Part shown: positions 24,437 through 33,880 of the stretch, one piece after another | Layout of the letters: the number at the start of each line of letters is the position of its first letter | How positions within the stretch are numbered: the first letter of the stretch is position 1 | NCBI GenBank assembly: GCA_900314755.1 | Contig: OMWH01000026.1 | Coordinates: forward strand, 1 to 60,804 | Length of the DNA: 60,804 nt | Source of the DNA: an uncultured Prevotellaceae bacterium | Lineage (GTDB): Bacteria; Bacteroidota; Bacteroidia; Bacteroidales; Bacteroidaceae | Direction: 5' to 3' | Program-made: the position numbers and the translations under genes | Notes under the pieces: generated by a model | The model's input: only the letters and a program-made list of their open reading frames with translations | Database searches by the model: none | Told to the model about the DNA's origin: nothing

Positions 24437-25082
24437 AACCGAGTGCCTCCTTGCACTTGTCGGTTACATACTGCCAGTCGCCAGCCTTCACCTTATCAGA
24501 GGGGAAGAGCTTAGAGCCCATGCCAACGCAATATACGCCAGCCTTGAACCACTTCTGCAGGTTCTCCTCCTCAGGAGCAACACCACCAGTCACCATGATC
24601 TTCGACCAAGGCATTGGAGCCTTCAAGCCTTTCACCATGTTAGGACCAACAACATCGCCAGGGAATACCTTCGTCAGGTCGCATCCCAATTCCTGTGCCT
24701 TGCCAATCTCACTGACGGTCATGCAGCCTGGGCAGTAAGGAACAAGACGACGGTTGCAGACTGGTGCAATGTCGGGGTTGAACAATGGACCTACCACGAA
24801 GCAGGCACCTAACTGGATGTAAAGGGCTGCGGTAGGAGCATCCACTACAGAACCGATACCCAATGCCAACTCCGGGCACTCTTTGTCTGCCCACTTTACC
24901 AACTCACCGAATACCTCCTGGGCGAAGTCACCACGGTTGGTGAATTCGAAAGCACGCACACCACCCTCGTAGCAAGCCTTTACCACATTCTTGCAAGTCT
25001 CAAGGTCTTTGTTGTAGAAGACGGGGACCATACCCGTGTCGCCGATTTTCTTTAGGACGGCTATCTTATCAAATTTTGCCAT
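24414..25082 (-). CDS. eda: 2-dehydro-3-deoxyphosphogluconate aldolase (222 aa)
   Basis: Class I aldolase splitting KDPG to pyruvate and glyceraldehyde-3-phosphate. Family motifs: active-site Glu in [16 protein letters not shown], and the Schiff-base Lys in [11 protein letters not shown], followed by [12 protein letters not shown]. The start at 25082 ([12 protein letters not shown]) fits the family; a longer frame reaches into the repeat upstream. It lies 49 bp after kdgK and is overlapped at its end by the histidine kinase gene. Confidence 0.92.
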   Translation of the reverse strand: MAKFDKIAVLKKIGDTGMVPVFYNKDLETCKNVVKACYEGGVRAFEFTNRGDFAQEVFGELVKWADKECPELALGIGSVVDAPTAALYIQLGACFVVGPLFNPDIAPVCNRRLVPYCPGCMTVSEIGKAQELGCDLTKVFPGDVVGPNMVKGLKAPMPWSKIMVTGGVAPEEENLQKWFKAGVYCVGMGSKLFPSDKVKAGDWQYVTDKCKEALGYVAKARA

Positions 25083-25094
25083 AGTTTTATTTTT

Positions 25095-25130
25095 CGATAT
25101 TACGAGATTCCGATATTCCGATATTCGATG
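25095..25130. repeat. Short CGAGA/CGATAT-type intergenic repeat, copy 3
   Basis: Units such as TTACGAGATTCCGATATTCC in the kdgK-eda gap, related to the copies at 9168-9203 and 16865-16905. Confidence 0.6.
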
Positions 25131-25131
25131 G

Positions 25132-26154
25132 TTATCTCTGAACGCGTCCGCTTGCGTTACCACCAGCGAGAGACTCAACCTCTTCGACAGATACCAAGTT
25201 GAAGTCACCATTGATAGTGTGCTTCAGGGCAGAAGCAGCAACAGCGAATTCCAAAGCCTCACCCTGTGTCGGCTTAGTCAGCAGACCATGAATCAAGCCA
25301 CCAGAGAAGGAGTCACCACCACCAACACGGTCGATGATAGGATTAATCTCATAACGCTTAGACTGATAGAACTCCTTACCGTCATAGATAAGAGCCTTCC
25401 ATCCGTTGAAAGTAGCGCTGAAGCTCTCACGCAGGGTAGAAACCACATACTTGAAGCCAAACTCCTCTTTCATCTGCTTGAAGATGCCCTCGTAACCGGC
25501 AGCATCCGTCTTACCACCCTCTACGTCAGCCTCTGGCTTGAAACCAAGACAGAGCTCAGCATCCTCCTCGTTACCGATACATACATCCACATACTGCATC
25601 AGAGGACGCATGATAGAGATAGCTTTCTCAGATGTCCACAGCTTCTTACGGAAGTTCAGGTCGACAGATACGCAAACACCATGACGCTTAGCAGCCTCAC
25701 AGGCAAGCTTAGTCAGCTCTGCAGCCTTGTCGCTGATGGCAGGAGTAATGCCACTCCAGTGGAACCATGCGGCACCTTCCATAATCTTATCGAAGTCGAA
25801 GTCTGAAGGATCAGCCTCAGCAATAGCAGAATGAGCGCGGTCGTAGATCACCTTTGATGGACGCATAGACGCACCTGTCTCTGCATAATACAAACCCACA
25901 CGGTCACCACCACGGGCGATGAAATCGGTGTTAACACCATAGCGACGCATGGCATTCACAGCAATCTGACCAATCTCATGCTTGGGCAGTTTAGATACGA
26001 AATAAGCCTCATGACCATAGTTTGCCACTGAGATGGCAACATTAGCCTCACCACCACCAGGGATGATGCGGAATGATTCACTCTGAATGAAACGGTCGTT
26101 GCCGTTAGGAGAAAGGCGGAGCATAATCTCACCTAAGGTTACAATTTTTGCCAT
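25132..26154 (-). CDS. kdgK: 2-dehydro-3-deoxygluconate kinase, PfkB family (340 aa)
   Basis: Ribokinase-fold sugar kinase. [15 protein letters not shown] near the start and [13 protein letters not shown] (catalytic Asp) near residue 290 are the PfkB signatures. Being next to eda, its product KDPG is the aldolase substrate, which fixes the assignment as KDG kinase. A promoter with an exact -7 box lies at 26194-26224, back to back with a LacI-family regulator gene. Confidence 0.9.
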   Translation of the reverse strand: MAKIVTLGEIMLRLSPNGNDRFIQSESFRIIPGGGEANVAISVANYGHEAYFVSKLPKHEIGQIAVNAMRRYGVNTDFIARGGDRVGLYYAETGASMRPSKVIYDRAHSAIAEADPSDFDFDKIMEGAAWFHWSGITPAISDKAAELTKLACEAAKRHGVCVSVDLNFRKKLWTSEKAISIMRPLMQYVDVCIGNEEDAELCLGFKPEADVEGGKTDAAGYEGIFKQMKEEFGFKYVVSTLRESFSATFNGWKALIYDGKEFYQSKRYEINPIIDRVGGGDSFSGGLIHGLLTKPTQGEALEFAVAASALKHTINGDFNLVSVEEVESLAGGNASGRVQR

Positions 26155-26193
26155 TTGTTTTAGTATTAATTCATAAATATGTCATTTCGTTGG

Positions 26194-26224
26194 CAAAGAT
26201 AGCACAAAAAAGTACAAATACCAA
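26194..26224 (-). promoter_or_regulatory. Promoter of kdgK-eda
   Basis: Minus-strand TTG (26222-26224), 20 bp, TATCTTTG (26194-26201); start about 35-40 nt before the kdgK ATG. Confidence 0.78.
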
Positions 26225-26257
26225 AATTATCGGCAAAAATATTCCTAAATAATTCCG

Positions 26258-26283
26258 TAAACGTTTTTTTTTCTTTATCTTTG
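26258..26283 (+). promoter_or_regulatory. LacI-type operator and -7 box of the regulator gene
   Basis: AAACGTTT at 26259-26266 is a dyad with the central CG typical of LacI-family operators. It is directly followed by TATCTTTG (26276-26283), the -7 box of the regulator gene. Binding there would block its own promoter and could act on the divergent kdgK promoter 35 bp away. Confidence 0.55.
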
Positions 26284-26298
26284 CAATCAAAATAACAA

Positions 26299-27375
26299 AT
26301 GAACATGGATACTGGTAAAATCAGAATCAAAGATATTGCTGAGCGTGCCGGAGTGAGTGTCGGCACGGTAGACCGTGTATTGCACAAACGCCCCAACGTG
26401 TCGAAAAGCGCATTGGAGAAGGTGGAGAAAGCACTGAAGGAGATGGACTATAAGCCCAACATGTACGCTTCTGCCCTCGCCTACAATAAATCATATACAT
26501 TTTACTGCATCATTCCCAAACATGAGTCTGAAGCTTATTGGGAAGAGGTGGAGGAAGGTGTGATTGATGCCTGCGACCGGCGCAGCGACTTCCGTGTCAG
26601 TCAGAAGATGATGTACTATAACCGGTTCTCAACAGACACTTTCACAAAGTTGACTAACGAATGTCTGAAACAGAAACCGCATGGTGTCATCATCGTCCCC
26701 TCTAAACTGGATGTCACCCGTAAGTTCACTGACCAGTTGCACGAACAGGACATTCCGTTTATCCTGCTCGACTCCTATATGCCCGACCTCAAGCCGCTGT
26801 CATTCTATGGACAAGACTCTTTCTCGAGCGGTTATTTTGCAGCGCGCATGTTGATGATGATGGCTCCCCATGAGAAGGAGATCATGCTGATGAAACAGAT
26901 GCGTAACGGCAATGTTGCCTCTAAGCAGCAAGAGAACCGTGAGACGGGTTTCCGCCATTATATGCACGACCACTTCCCTGAGGTGGCTATCAACGAGGTC
27001 AATCTTTCGCTGGATGAGAAACGTGAGAATTATGATGCCATCCTTGATGACTTTTTCAGCAAGCATCCACAAACCCACCATTGCATCACGTTCAACTCCA
27101 AGGCACATCTGGTGGGAGAATACCTGCTGCGTTCCAACCGCCGTAACATTCAGATCATGGGGTATGACATGGTACCGAAGAATGCTGAATGTGTACGACA
27201 GGGAAGCATTTCCTTCCTCATCGCGCAACATGGCTACATGCAGGGCTATTCTTGCATTGAGACGCTCTTCAACGCCATCGTTCTGAAGAAAGAGGTGGAA
27301 CCTATCAATTACATGCCTATCGAACTGCTGACGAAGGAAAACATCGACTTCTACCGTCGTAAAAATATTGGATAA
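26299..27375 (+). CDS. LacI-family transcriptional regulator (358 aa)
   Basis: The N-terminal helix-turn-helix IRIKDIAERAGVSVGTVDRV and the hinge helix (SALEKVEKALKEMDYKPN) are typical. The remaining about 290 residues form a periplasmic-binding-protein-like ligand domain, of the type that often senses a sugar acid. It is divergent from kdgK-eda and 21 bp before uxaA, so it very likely controls both arms of the hexuronate pathway; the effector may be KDG. The ligand is inferred. Confidence 0.9.
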   Translation: MNMDTGKIRIKDIAERAGVSVGTVDRVLHKRPNVSKSALEKVEKALKEMDYKPNMYASALAYNKSYTFYCIIPKHESEAYWEEVEEGVIDACDRRSDFRVSQKMMYYNRFSTDTFTKLTNECLKQKPHGVIIVPSKLDVTRKFTDQLHEQDIPFILLDSYMPDLKPLSFYGQDSFSSGYFAARMLMMMAPHEKEIMLMKQMRNGNVASKQQENRETGFRHYMHDHFPEVAINEVNLSLDEKRENYDAILDDFFSKHPQTHHCITFNSKAHLVGEYLLRSNRRNIQIMGYDMVPKNAECVRQGSISFLIAQHGYMQGYSCIETLFNAIVLKKEVEPINYMPIELLTKENIDFYRRKNIG

Positions 27376-27396
27376 TCTACTTAAACAAATACAAAT

Positions 27397-28893
27397 ATGG
27401 AACAAGCTACATTTTTAAAAATCAATCCTGCCGATTCGGTCGTGGTATGTCTGCAACCTAAGAAAAAGGGCGATATCATCGAAATTGACGGCAAACAGAT
27501 TACGGTGAACCAAGACACTCCCGCCGGTCACAAGGTCTTAATAAAAGATGTGAAAGAGGGGGAAGACATCATCAAATATGGTTATCCGATTGGTCATGCC
27601 CGACAGGATTTGAAAACTGGCGACTGGGTGAACGAGAACAATCTCAAGACCAACTTAAGCGGAACGCTCGAGTATACATACAAACCTGTAAACGAGGAAC
27701 TTAATATCAAAGACGAGAAGCGTACCTTTAAAGGATATGTTCGTAAGAATGGGGATGTCGGTGTACGTAATGAGATATGGATTGTACCCACTGTGGGATG
27801 TGTCAATGGCATCGCAGAGCGTCTGGTACAACAACTGAAAGCAGAGACCAAAGAAGAAGGAATTGATGCCATCTGGTCATGGCATCACAACTACGGTTGT
27901 TCCCAACTCTCTGGTGACCATGAGAATACCCGCAAGATCTTACGTGATATCTGTCTGCACCCCAATGCCGGAGGTGTCCTCATACTCAGTTTAGGTTGTG
28001 AGAACAACCAGCCCGACCAGTTCATGGAGATGCTGGGCGACTACGACAAAGACCGCATCCGCCTGCTGGTAACCCAGAAGGTGGAGGGTGACGAGGTAGA
28101 AGCAGGTTTGGAGATTCTTCGTGAGCTCTACGATATCGCCAAGCAAGACAAACGTGTCGACGTGCCTGTCTCAAAACTCCGCGTAGGTCTGAAGTGTGGT
28201 GGTTCCGATGGTTTCAGTGGCATCACAGCCAACCCATTGGTGGGTGAGTTCAGCGACTGGCTGGTAGCTCAGGGTGGTACGAGTGTCCTGACGGAAGTAC
28301 CTGAGATGTTTGGTGCGGAGACGATTCTGATGAACCGTTGTAAGACACCAGAGCTCTTCGACCAGACAGTATCAATGATTAATAATTTCAAGGAATACTT
28401 CCTGTCCCATGGAGAACCTGTTGGCGAGAACCCAAGTCCAGGCAATAAGGCTGGCGGTATCTCCACCCTGGAGGACAAGGCTTTGGGCTGTACACAGAAA
28501 TGTGGCAAGGCTCCGGTCAGCGGTGTCATGGAGTATGGCGACCGCATCCAGCATGACGGTCTCAACCTGCTGTCGGCTCCCGGTAACGACCTTGTGGCTT
28601 CTACGGCTCTCGCTTCTTGCGGATGCCATCTGGTACTGTTCACCACAGGACGCGGAACGCCATTTGGAACCTTCGTTCCCACGATGAAGATAGCCACCAA
28701 CCCCACCCTTGCCAAGAACAAGCCACACTGGGTAGACTTCTCCGCAGGACAGTTGGTAGAAGGACGTACCATGCAGGAACTCGTTCCTGAGTTCATTGAC
28801 AAGGTGCTTGCCGTCGCTTCCGGAGAGCATGCCCATAACGAGGCTAATGGCTATCGCGAAATATCTATCTTCAAGAATGGTGTAACACTATAA
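27397..28893 (+). CDS. uxaA: Altronate dehydratase (UxaA, 498 aa)
   Basis: D-altronate to 2-keto-3-deoxygluconate, feeding KdgK and Eda in galacturonate catabolism. Both parts of the family are present in one chain: an N-terminal SAF domain (residues 1-95, LKINPADSVVVCLQP) and the large hydro-lyase domain with YVRKNGDVGVRNEIW, HHNYGCSQ, LGCENNQPDQF and KCGGSDGFSGITANP, whose cysteines hold the metal. uxaB and uxaC are not in the window. The last base of its stop is the first of the next ATG. Confidence 0.92.
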   Translation: MEQATFLKINPADSVVVCLQPKKKGDIIEIDGKQITVNQDTPAGHKVLIKDVKEGEDIIKYGYPIGHARQDLKTGDWVNENNLKTNLSGTLEYTYKPVNEELNIKDEKRTFKGYVRKNGDVGVRNEIWIVPTVGCVNGIAERLVQQLKAETKEEGIDAIWSWHHNYGCSQLSGDHENTRKILRDICLHPNAGGVLILSLGCENNQPDQFMEMLGDYDKDRIRLLVTQKVEGDEVEAGLEILRELYDIAKQDKRVDVPVSKLRVGLKCGGSDGFSGITANPLVGEFSDWLVAQGGTSVLTEVPEMFGAETILMNRCKTPELFDQTVSMINNFKEYFLSHGEPVGENPSPGNKAGGISTLEDKALGCTQKCGKAPVSGVMEYGDRIQHDGLNLLSAPGNDLVASTALASCGCHLVLFTTGRGTPFGTFVPTMKIATNPTLAKNKPHWVDFSAGQLVEGRTMQELVPEFIDKVLAVASGEHAHNEANGYREISIFKNGVTL

Positions 28894-30167
28894 TGAAAAA
28901 AGGACTCATCGCATTATCACCGCTTCTGGTGTTTATAGCATTATATTTAGTCACGAGCATTATCGCTCGTGACTTTTATAAAGTACCCATCACCGTTGCC
29001 TTTATGGTAGCGAGCATCTATGCCGTTATCATTTCCGGAGGCATCCCCATCAAGAAGCGTATCGACATCTACAGCCGTGGGGCTGGCACGTCACAGATGA
29101 TGCTGATGATATGGATATTTGTCCTTGCAGGAGCTTTTGCCAATACCGCCAGGGTGACGGGCGCCATCGATGCCACCGTCAACCTCACACTGACACTACT
29201 GCCACCTAACATGCTGCTGGCGGGACTCTTCCTGGCTGCTTGTTTTATCTCCATCTCCATAGGAACGAGTGTGGGAACAATCGTGGCGCTAACACCTATC
29301 GCTGCCGGAATTGCCAATCATACTGGAATGGAACTACCGATGATCGTAGGTCTTGTAGTGGGAGGCTCTTTCTTTGGCGACAACCTCTCGTTTATCTCTG
29401 ACACGACCATTGTTGCCACGTCCACTCAGGAATGCCGGCTGAGCGATAAGTTCCGTGTCAACTCGTATATCGTGATGCCTGTGGCACTGCTCATGCTGTT
29501 ATACTACCTCTTTCTGGGTATCAACACACATTTATCACAGCAGATCGGGGAGGTGGAATTCCTGAAGGTACTCCCCTATCTGGTCGTCCTGATCACAGCA
29601 GTCATTGGCATGAATGTGATGGCAGTACTCACCCTTGGACTTTTGCTGTCGGGTATCATCGGACTCTGCTATGGAGCGTTTGATTTCTACGGATGGATGA
29701 GGGCGATGGGAGACGGTATTCTGAATATGGGAGAGCTGATTATCATCACCATTATGGCAGGAGGACTCCTGGAACTTATCAAGTATAATGGCGGCATCAA
29801 CTTTATCATCGACCGCATGACCCGTCATGTGAACAGCAAGAAGGGTGCCGAGCTGTCGATTGCGGCATTGGTTTCATTAGTCAACGTATGTACTGCGAAC
29901 AATACGGTTGCCATCCTTACCGTGGGAGGGATAGCCAAGAAGATTGGTGACCAGTTCGGAGTGGACAACCGTAAATGTGCCTCTATCCTCGACACGTTCT
30001 CCTGTATGATGCAGGGCATCATCCCTTATGGAGCGCAGTTGCTGATGGCAGGAGGACTGGCAGCCTTGAACCCTGTCAGTATCGTTCCGTACCTTTACTA
30101 CCCTTTCCTACTGGGCGTCATGTCAGTCATCTCCATCCTCTTCCGTTACCCTAAAAAATACTCTTGA
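28893..30167 (+). CDS. NhaC-type Na+/H+ antiporter family membrane protein (424 aa)
   Basis: About 11-12 membrane helices with the family motifs SIGTSVGTIVALTPI and VVGGSFFGDNLSFISDTT, and a repeat-like second half with NNTVAILTVGG. Homologues exchange sodium and protons or carry organic acids. Its 1-base overlap with uxaA suggests it either imports a sugar acid with sodium or balances ions during growth on hexuronates; this is inferred. Confidence 0.85.
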   Translation: MKKGLIALSPLLVFIALYLVTSIIARDFYKVPITVAFMVASIYAVIISGGIPIKKRIDIYSRGAGTSQMMLMIWIFVLAGAFANTARVTGAIDATVNLTLTLLPPNMLLAGLFLAACFISISIGTSVGTIVALTPIAAGIANHTGMELPMIVGLVVGGSFFGDNLSFISDTTIVATSTQECRLSDKFRVNSYIVMPVALLMLLYYLFLGINTHLSQQIGEVEFLKVLPYLVVLITAVIGMNVMAVLTLGLLLSGIIGLCYGAFDFYGWMRAMGDGILNMGELIIITIMAGGLLELIKYNGGINFIIDRMTRHVNSKKGAELSIAALVSLVNVCTANNTVAILTVGGIAKKIGDQFGVDNRKCASILDTFSCMMQGIIPYGAQLLMAGGLAALNPVSIVPYLYYPFLLGVMSVISILFRYPKKYS

Positions 30168-30168
30168 C

Positions 30169-30969
30169 ATGGATATCATACAACGTAATTTTCTCAAACT
30201 GCTCAAATGCGGGGCTTTCGGACAACAGGAGCAACTGGAACCGATGTCTGCATGGAAATGGAAGCGACTCTACCAGCTCTCACAGATGCATGATGTCACA
30301 CCATGGGTATATGAAGGTATCTTAACGTCTCGCGATGACTTCTTCCTGCAGATACGTCCTGAGCTGATGACACAGTGGAAAGAGAGTGCCATAGAGGCTG
30401 ACACGGTGATTGTAAAAGACGAGGAACAGAAGTTAACCAATCCCCTGCTGAACCATAAGCTGCAGCAACTGTCACAGAAAGAGGGCGACAGTCCTACCCT
30501 GGAGCTTTTAAATAACATCATCCGGATGGCTCGCTTTATCCTTACTCAAGGCATCAGCATGCGTCATCTGGTAGAGCTGGGCATCTATCTTCGCACCACG
30601 AAGGATCAGATAGACTACGACCTGTTATCTTCATGGATTAAGAAATTGCGAATGACAAAAATCACTCGTCTCGAAGGGGCTCTGTTAGTCCATTTCTTTC
30701 ATTTCAAGGAAGAGGAGATTCCTTTCACCACGGTGACTGTCAACAAGAAAACGATTGGCATTGCCAACGACATCCTTAATACTTCCAGCGAACAGGTTGC
30801 TGACTGGTATTTCACACAAGGCAAGAGCGTGTTTGTAGGTACCAACAACTCTGGCGCGATGATGTGGCATGTCCGCCATTCAGCAAAATACATGAGCTAT
30901 TATCCCAGCGAGGCAATCACCAATTTCTTCGCTAACTTCGCCCATTCCCTCTCACACATCGAGGAGTAA
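30169..30969 (+). CDS. Uncharacterised protein, weakly nucleotidyltransferase-like (266 aa)
   Basis: Soluble protein starting one base after the antiporter stop. The beginning (FLKLLKCGAFGQQEQLEPMS then WKWKRLYQLSQMHDVTPWVY) and the later HLVELGIYLRTTKDQIDYDL resemble the helical parts of the 'uncharacterised nucleotidyltransferase' family, but the catalytic Gly-Ser...Asp-x-Asp stretch is absent. It is therefore at best a degenerate member. Its stop codon abuts the stop of the convergent lysozyme gene with no gap. Function unknown. Confidence 0.6.
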   Translation: MDIIQRNFLKLLKCGAFGQQEQLEPMSAWKWKRLYQLSQMHDVTPWVYEGILTSRDDFFLQIRPELMTQWKESAIEADTVIVKDEEQKLTNPLLNHKLQQLSQKEGDSPTLELLNNIIRMARFILTQGISMRHLVELGIYLRTTKDQIDYDLLSSWIKKLRMTKITRLEGALLVHFFHFKEEEIPFTTVTVNKKTIGIANDILNTSSEQVADWYFTQGKSVFVGTNNSGAMMWHVRHSAKYMSYYPSEAITNFFANFAHSLSHIEE

Positions 30970-31677
30970 TCAGTGATGACGGAAACGCAACTCGCGTAAT
31001 TTATGCCGACCCATCAGCCGGCTCTTGTCCACATAGCCGTTGACACCTGTCAGTCTTCCTTTTCCTGTATACTGCCAGGCAATGATGTCATGCTCATCGG
31101 CAAGGACGGGTTCCTCATCCGTGTACATGGCAATCATCAGTTTATAGTCATCTAACTTTCCTTGCAAGTATTTATTATAGAAATTACGGTAGGTATACAC
31201 CAATGGCTTCTGCCGGTAAGCCTCTTCCACCAAATCCAGGAACTTCAACAGCGAGTCGCAGAACTCATGGACGGGCAGACCTCCTAATGACTCCACATCA
31301 ATCATCGGTATCAGGTCTTGCTCTCCTGGGAGACACTGGGTCTTGAAATTCTCCAACTGGGTTGTCTGATCGGCTTTCGGACGGTAGAAATGATAACTGC
31401 CCACTTTCAATCCATAGCGGTGCGCAAGATTGATGTTCCGTTCAAACATCTCATCTATCCTGTCCCCACCTTCCGTCGCCTTCAGGTAGACATACGCCAT
31501 TTTCGTATTGTCACCTACTGTTTCCCAAAATACATTACCCTGATAGTGGCTCATGTCTATGCCATGCACATGGGAACAAGTGTCCTCGCACTGAACATTA
31601 TAGCCTGCATACTCCTGGGCTCCGCCTGTCAGTGTCCCTATAATAACAAATAAGGTATATAGTATCGTCCGTTTCAT
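30970..31677 (-). CDS. GH25 lysozyme (muramidase, 235 aa)
   Basis: A signal peptide (cleaved near GGAQ) and a GH25 barrel: GIDMSHYQGNV with catalytic Asp, YLKATEGGD, SYHFYRP, and PMIDVESLGG with the catalytic Asp-x-Glu pair, then IAWQYTGKGRLTGVNG. It cleaves the glycan of peptidoglycan in the periplasm or outside. Monocistronic. Confidence 0.93.
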   Translation of the reverse strand: MKRTILYTLFVIIGTLTGGAQEYAGYNVQCEDTCSHVHGIDMSHYQGNVFWETVGDNTKMAYVYLKATEGGDRIDEMFERNINLAHRYGLKVGSYHFYRPKADQTTQLENFKTQCLPGEQDLIPMIDVESLGGLPVHEFCDSLLKFLDLVEEAYRQKPLVYTYRNFYNKYLQGKLDDYKLMIAMYTDEEPVLADEHDIIAWQYTGKGRLTGVNGYVDKSRLMGRHKLRELRFRHH

Positions 31678-31720
31678 TTCTTAATCTGTTTTGCAAGTGC
31701 CAAAGTAAGTTCAACAAAGA

Positions 31721-32662
31721 CTATGCTTTGTTGAACTTTTCTTTCGGTCTCTTGCAGCGTGGGCATTTCCAGTCATCGGGCAAGTCCTCAAAGGCTACAC
31801 CGTCATGCTCTGCGGGGTCATACACATAACCGCAGACGGAGCAGACGTATTTCCCTGAGGCTTTATGCTGGGAGAAATCCACCTCGGCAAGGACAGTCGG
31901 AACAGGGTTGTCCAAGTCCATCACCCGTTTAGCCTCCAGGTTCTCATAACCCTGGGGCGTATGAGTTCCGCAATATACGGTCGGATGGTTGCGGATGAAC
32001 TCACGGATACGGTTCTGTGTCTCACGGGCAGCAGGAAGGTCGTCATAGACCACAGACAGCTTGTCCTCATAGAGAGCCTCATCCACGTAAGTGATGTCAC
32101 CATGTATCATATAGAACAGTCCGTCCATCTCTACGATGATGATGCTGTTGCCCTTGGTATGTCCTTTCGCCTTGATGAGGTAGATACCATCCTGTATCTT
32201 CTGTGCCTCAGGGAAGTTATAATACGGACCGTCCGTATAAGAGACAGGAACGAGGTTGGTAAGTCCCTGCAGTTCGGCGGCATCCATCTCGTCCTTATTC
32301 ACATAGACTTTAGCGTTGGGAAATGAGCGCAGCTCACCCGAATGGTCCGCATGACGGTGGGTAAGTAATATCTTGGTCACCTGCTCAGGCTTGTAACCCA
32401 ATGCGGCGAAAGCCTCCATATAGGAACAGATGTCTTTGCCTGTGAAGGCAACAGAGTTCTCGTCGGGTGCCTCCTCTGGTGTACCTGCCGGCAGACCCGT
32501 ATCCACGAGAATCACCTCACTGCCTGTATCTATCAGGTAGTTCTGCAGACTACCCCGGTATCGGATGTTTTTATCGAACTTGTCACCACCTTCTTCACCA
32601 CCCATGACGAATGGCTGGGTATAGAAACCGTCACGTCTGAATTTTACTGCTTTTATTTCCAT
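31721..32662 (-). CDS. Metallo-beta-lactamase-fold hydrolase fused to rubredoxin (313 aa)
   Basis: Residues 1-250 form an MBL hydrolase of the lactonase-like type: DTGLPAG, the metal motif HRHADH (102-107), [16 protein letters not shown] and a final His in CGTHTPQG. Residues about 270-313 are a complete rubredoxin: CSVC (274-277), GYVYDP and CPRC (300-303) with [11 protein letters not shown] between. The FMN domain of flavorubredoxins is missing. A redox-linked hydrolase or electron-transfer partner is possible; substrate unknown. Promoter at 32703-32733. Confidence 0.88.
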   Translation of the reverse strand: MEIKAVKFRRDGFYTQPFVMGGEEGGDKFDKNIRYRGSLQNYLIDTGSEVILVDTGLPAGTPEEAPDENSVAFTGKDICSYMEAFAALGYKPEQVTKILLTHRHADHSGELRSFPNAKVYVNKDEMDAAELQGLTNLVPVSYTDGPYYNFPEAQKIQDGIYLIKAKGHTKGNSIIIVEMDGLFYMIHGDITYVDEALYEDKLSVVYDDLPAARETQNRIREFIRNHPTVYCGTHTPQGYENLEAKRVMDLDNPVPTVLAEVDFSQHKASGKYVCSVCGYVYDPAEHDGVAFEDLPDDWKCPRCKRPKEKFNKA

Positions 32663-32702
32663 AAACCTTTAATCTGTACGAGTTAGTAATTAGTTTCCTG
32701 TG

Positions 32703-32733
32703 CAAAGTTACGAAAAAAATGAGAGCAGAACAA
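32703..32733 (-). promoter_or_regulatory. Promoter of the MBL-rubredoxin gene
   Basis: Minus-strand TTG (32731-32733), 20 bp, TAACTTTG (32703-32710), about 37 nt before the ATG. Confidence 0.72.
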
Positions 32734-32797
32734 AAAGAATTCATTCTTTTTTTATGCCGAGTGTAGTAACTTCGGCGAAGCCAAAGTTACGGCATCG

Positions 32798-32818
32798 TAT
32801 TTTCAAATAACATTGTCG
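32798..32818. repeat. 21-bp direct repeat, left copy
   Basis: TATTTTCAAATAACATTGTC plus G, exactly repeated at 34137-34157. The two copies bracket the kinase gene and the palindromic element. A hairpin (AGTAACTTCGGC / GCCAAAGTTAC) sits just upstream at 32767-32790. Confidence 0.85.
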
Positions 32819-32869
32819 CAATAAAGAGGAAAATAAGGACAAAGTGATATCATTATCAAAAAGTTTTTG

Positions 32870-32877
32870 TATCTTTG
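32870..32877 (+). promoter_or_regulatory. Promoter -7 box of the kinase-like gene
   Basis: Exact TATCTTTG, 26 bp before ATG 32903. It shows that an in-frame upstream ATG at 32867 cannot be the start. Confidence 0.6.
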
Positions 32878-32902
32878 CAGTGTAGAACCCATAAATGACT
32901 CA

Positions 32903-33589
32903 ATGAATGGAGATAGTTTTAAACGAATATCACAAGAAGGTCAACGCCATAAAGATGTCGAAGGTGGAATACTGGAAAGCGCATCCGCTTTCGCGCAACG
33001 AGTCCTTGAGGAGGTTGAAGCTCTTGCGGGAACAACGGCTTGCAAGACAGTCCAACTGGTAAGACTCAAACAATGGGCACAAGAACAAGACTGCTGGTTT
33101 GACGACAACCGTCAGTTTGGTGATTTCTTTGACCGTGGGTCAGAGAACGAAGTATATCTGTCACCAGACCAAAAGGAGATAGTCAAACTGAACGATTTCC
33201 GTTATGCAGACGACAACCTTACATCTTTTTTTGAACGCATCAAGACACACAACAAGTATTTTCCTGATTGTCAATATCGCATGATAGGCTTTGCCGAGAA
33301 CAGGGACGGCAAAGTATGTGCTGTACTCGTACAACCTTTTATTGCAGATGCTCGCCTCGCTACCCAAGAGGAAATCCATGACGAGTTCCTGCGCCTTGGC
33401 TTCCATCCTGAGGATCATGGAGAATACTACACCAATGGACAATACGACATCTTCGATGCCGTGGATGGCAATGTACTGATAGATGATGAAGGCAATATGT
33501 TCTTCATCGACACCATCATTTATCCGTCTGACACTGACGGTTACAACACCTATCGCAGCCTCTCGCCACGGTGGTTTGTTACCGACTGA
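32903..33589 (+). CDS. Polyvalent-protein-type kinase domain protein (228 aa)
   Basis: After about 80 residues, a truncated protein-kinase-like domain runs to the end: GSENEVYLSPDQKEIVKLND (nucleotide loop and Lys), the linker LVQPFI, and GNVLIDDEGNMFFIDT as the catalytic/metal-binding strands. This is the arrangement of the 'putative polyvalent protein kinase' domain that I know from large phage and conjugative-element proteins; here it stands alone. It lies between two exact 21-bp repeats and beside the palindromic element, which supports a mobile origin. Target unknown. The start is set by the -7 box at 32870-32877. Confidence 0.7.
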   Translation: MNGDSFKRISQEGQRHKDVEGGILESASAFAQRVLEEVEALAGTTACKTVQLVRLKQWAQEQDCWFDDNRQFGDFFDRGSENEVYLSPDQKEIVKLNDFRYADDNLTSFFERIKTHNKYFPDCQYRMIGFAENRDGKVCAVLVQPFIADARLATQEEIHDEFLRLGFHPEDHGEYYTNGQYDIFDAVDGNVLIDDEGNMFFIDTIIYPSDTDGYNTYRSLSPRWFVTD

Positions 33590-33880
33590 AGCCCATAATC
33601 GGGTCAATTAAAGCCTTCATTTGATAAAGATATAGTTTATTACTCGTTCCGATATCTGTTATGGGGATACTCCGATGCCTCCCATGGGTCACGCAAAGCA
33701 TTCCTTTGGGGGTAAAGGAACTATCCCCAAGGGGCTTAGAGATAATCCCTAAGGGTCATGAAGCCCGTACCTTCGACCCCTGGAGGCGGCACCTCCGCCC
33801 CTTGGAGCTTAGGGCTTCGACCCTCGGAGCCTAGGGCTTCGCAACCCGCATGCAGTATCTCTGTGCTGAATAAAAAAAGA
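33590..33880. other. Intergenic region with GC-rich short repeats
   Basis: No gene seen. It contains TCCGATGCCTCCCATGGGTC (33671-33690), which has a relative at 39504-39531, then stem-like GGGG/CCCC pieces, and two copies of a unit GGAGCYTAGGGCTTCG at about 33807 and 33828. Small hairpins can be drawn, but nothing matches a known RNA. Confidence 0.5.
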
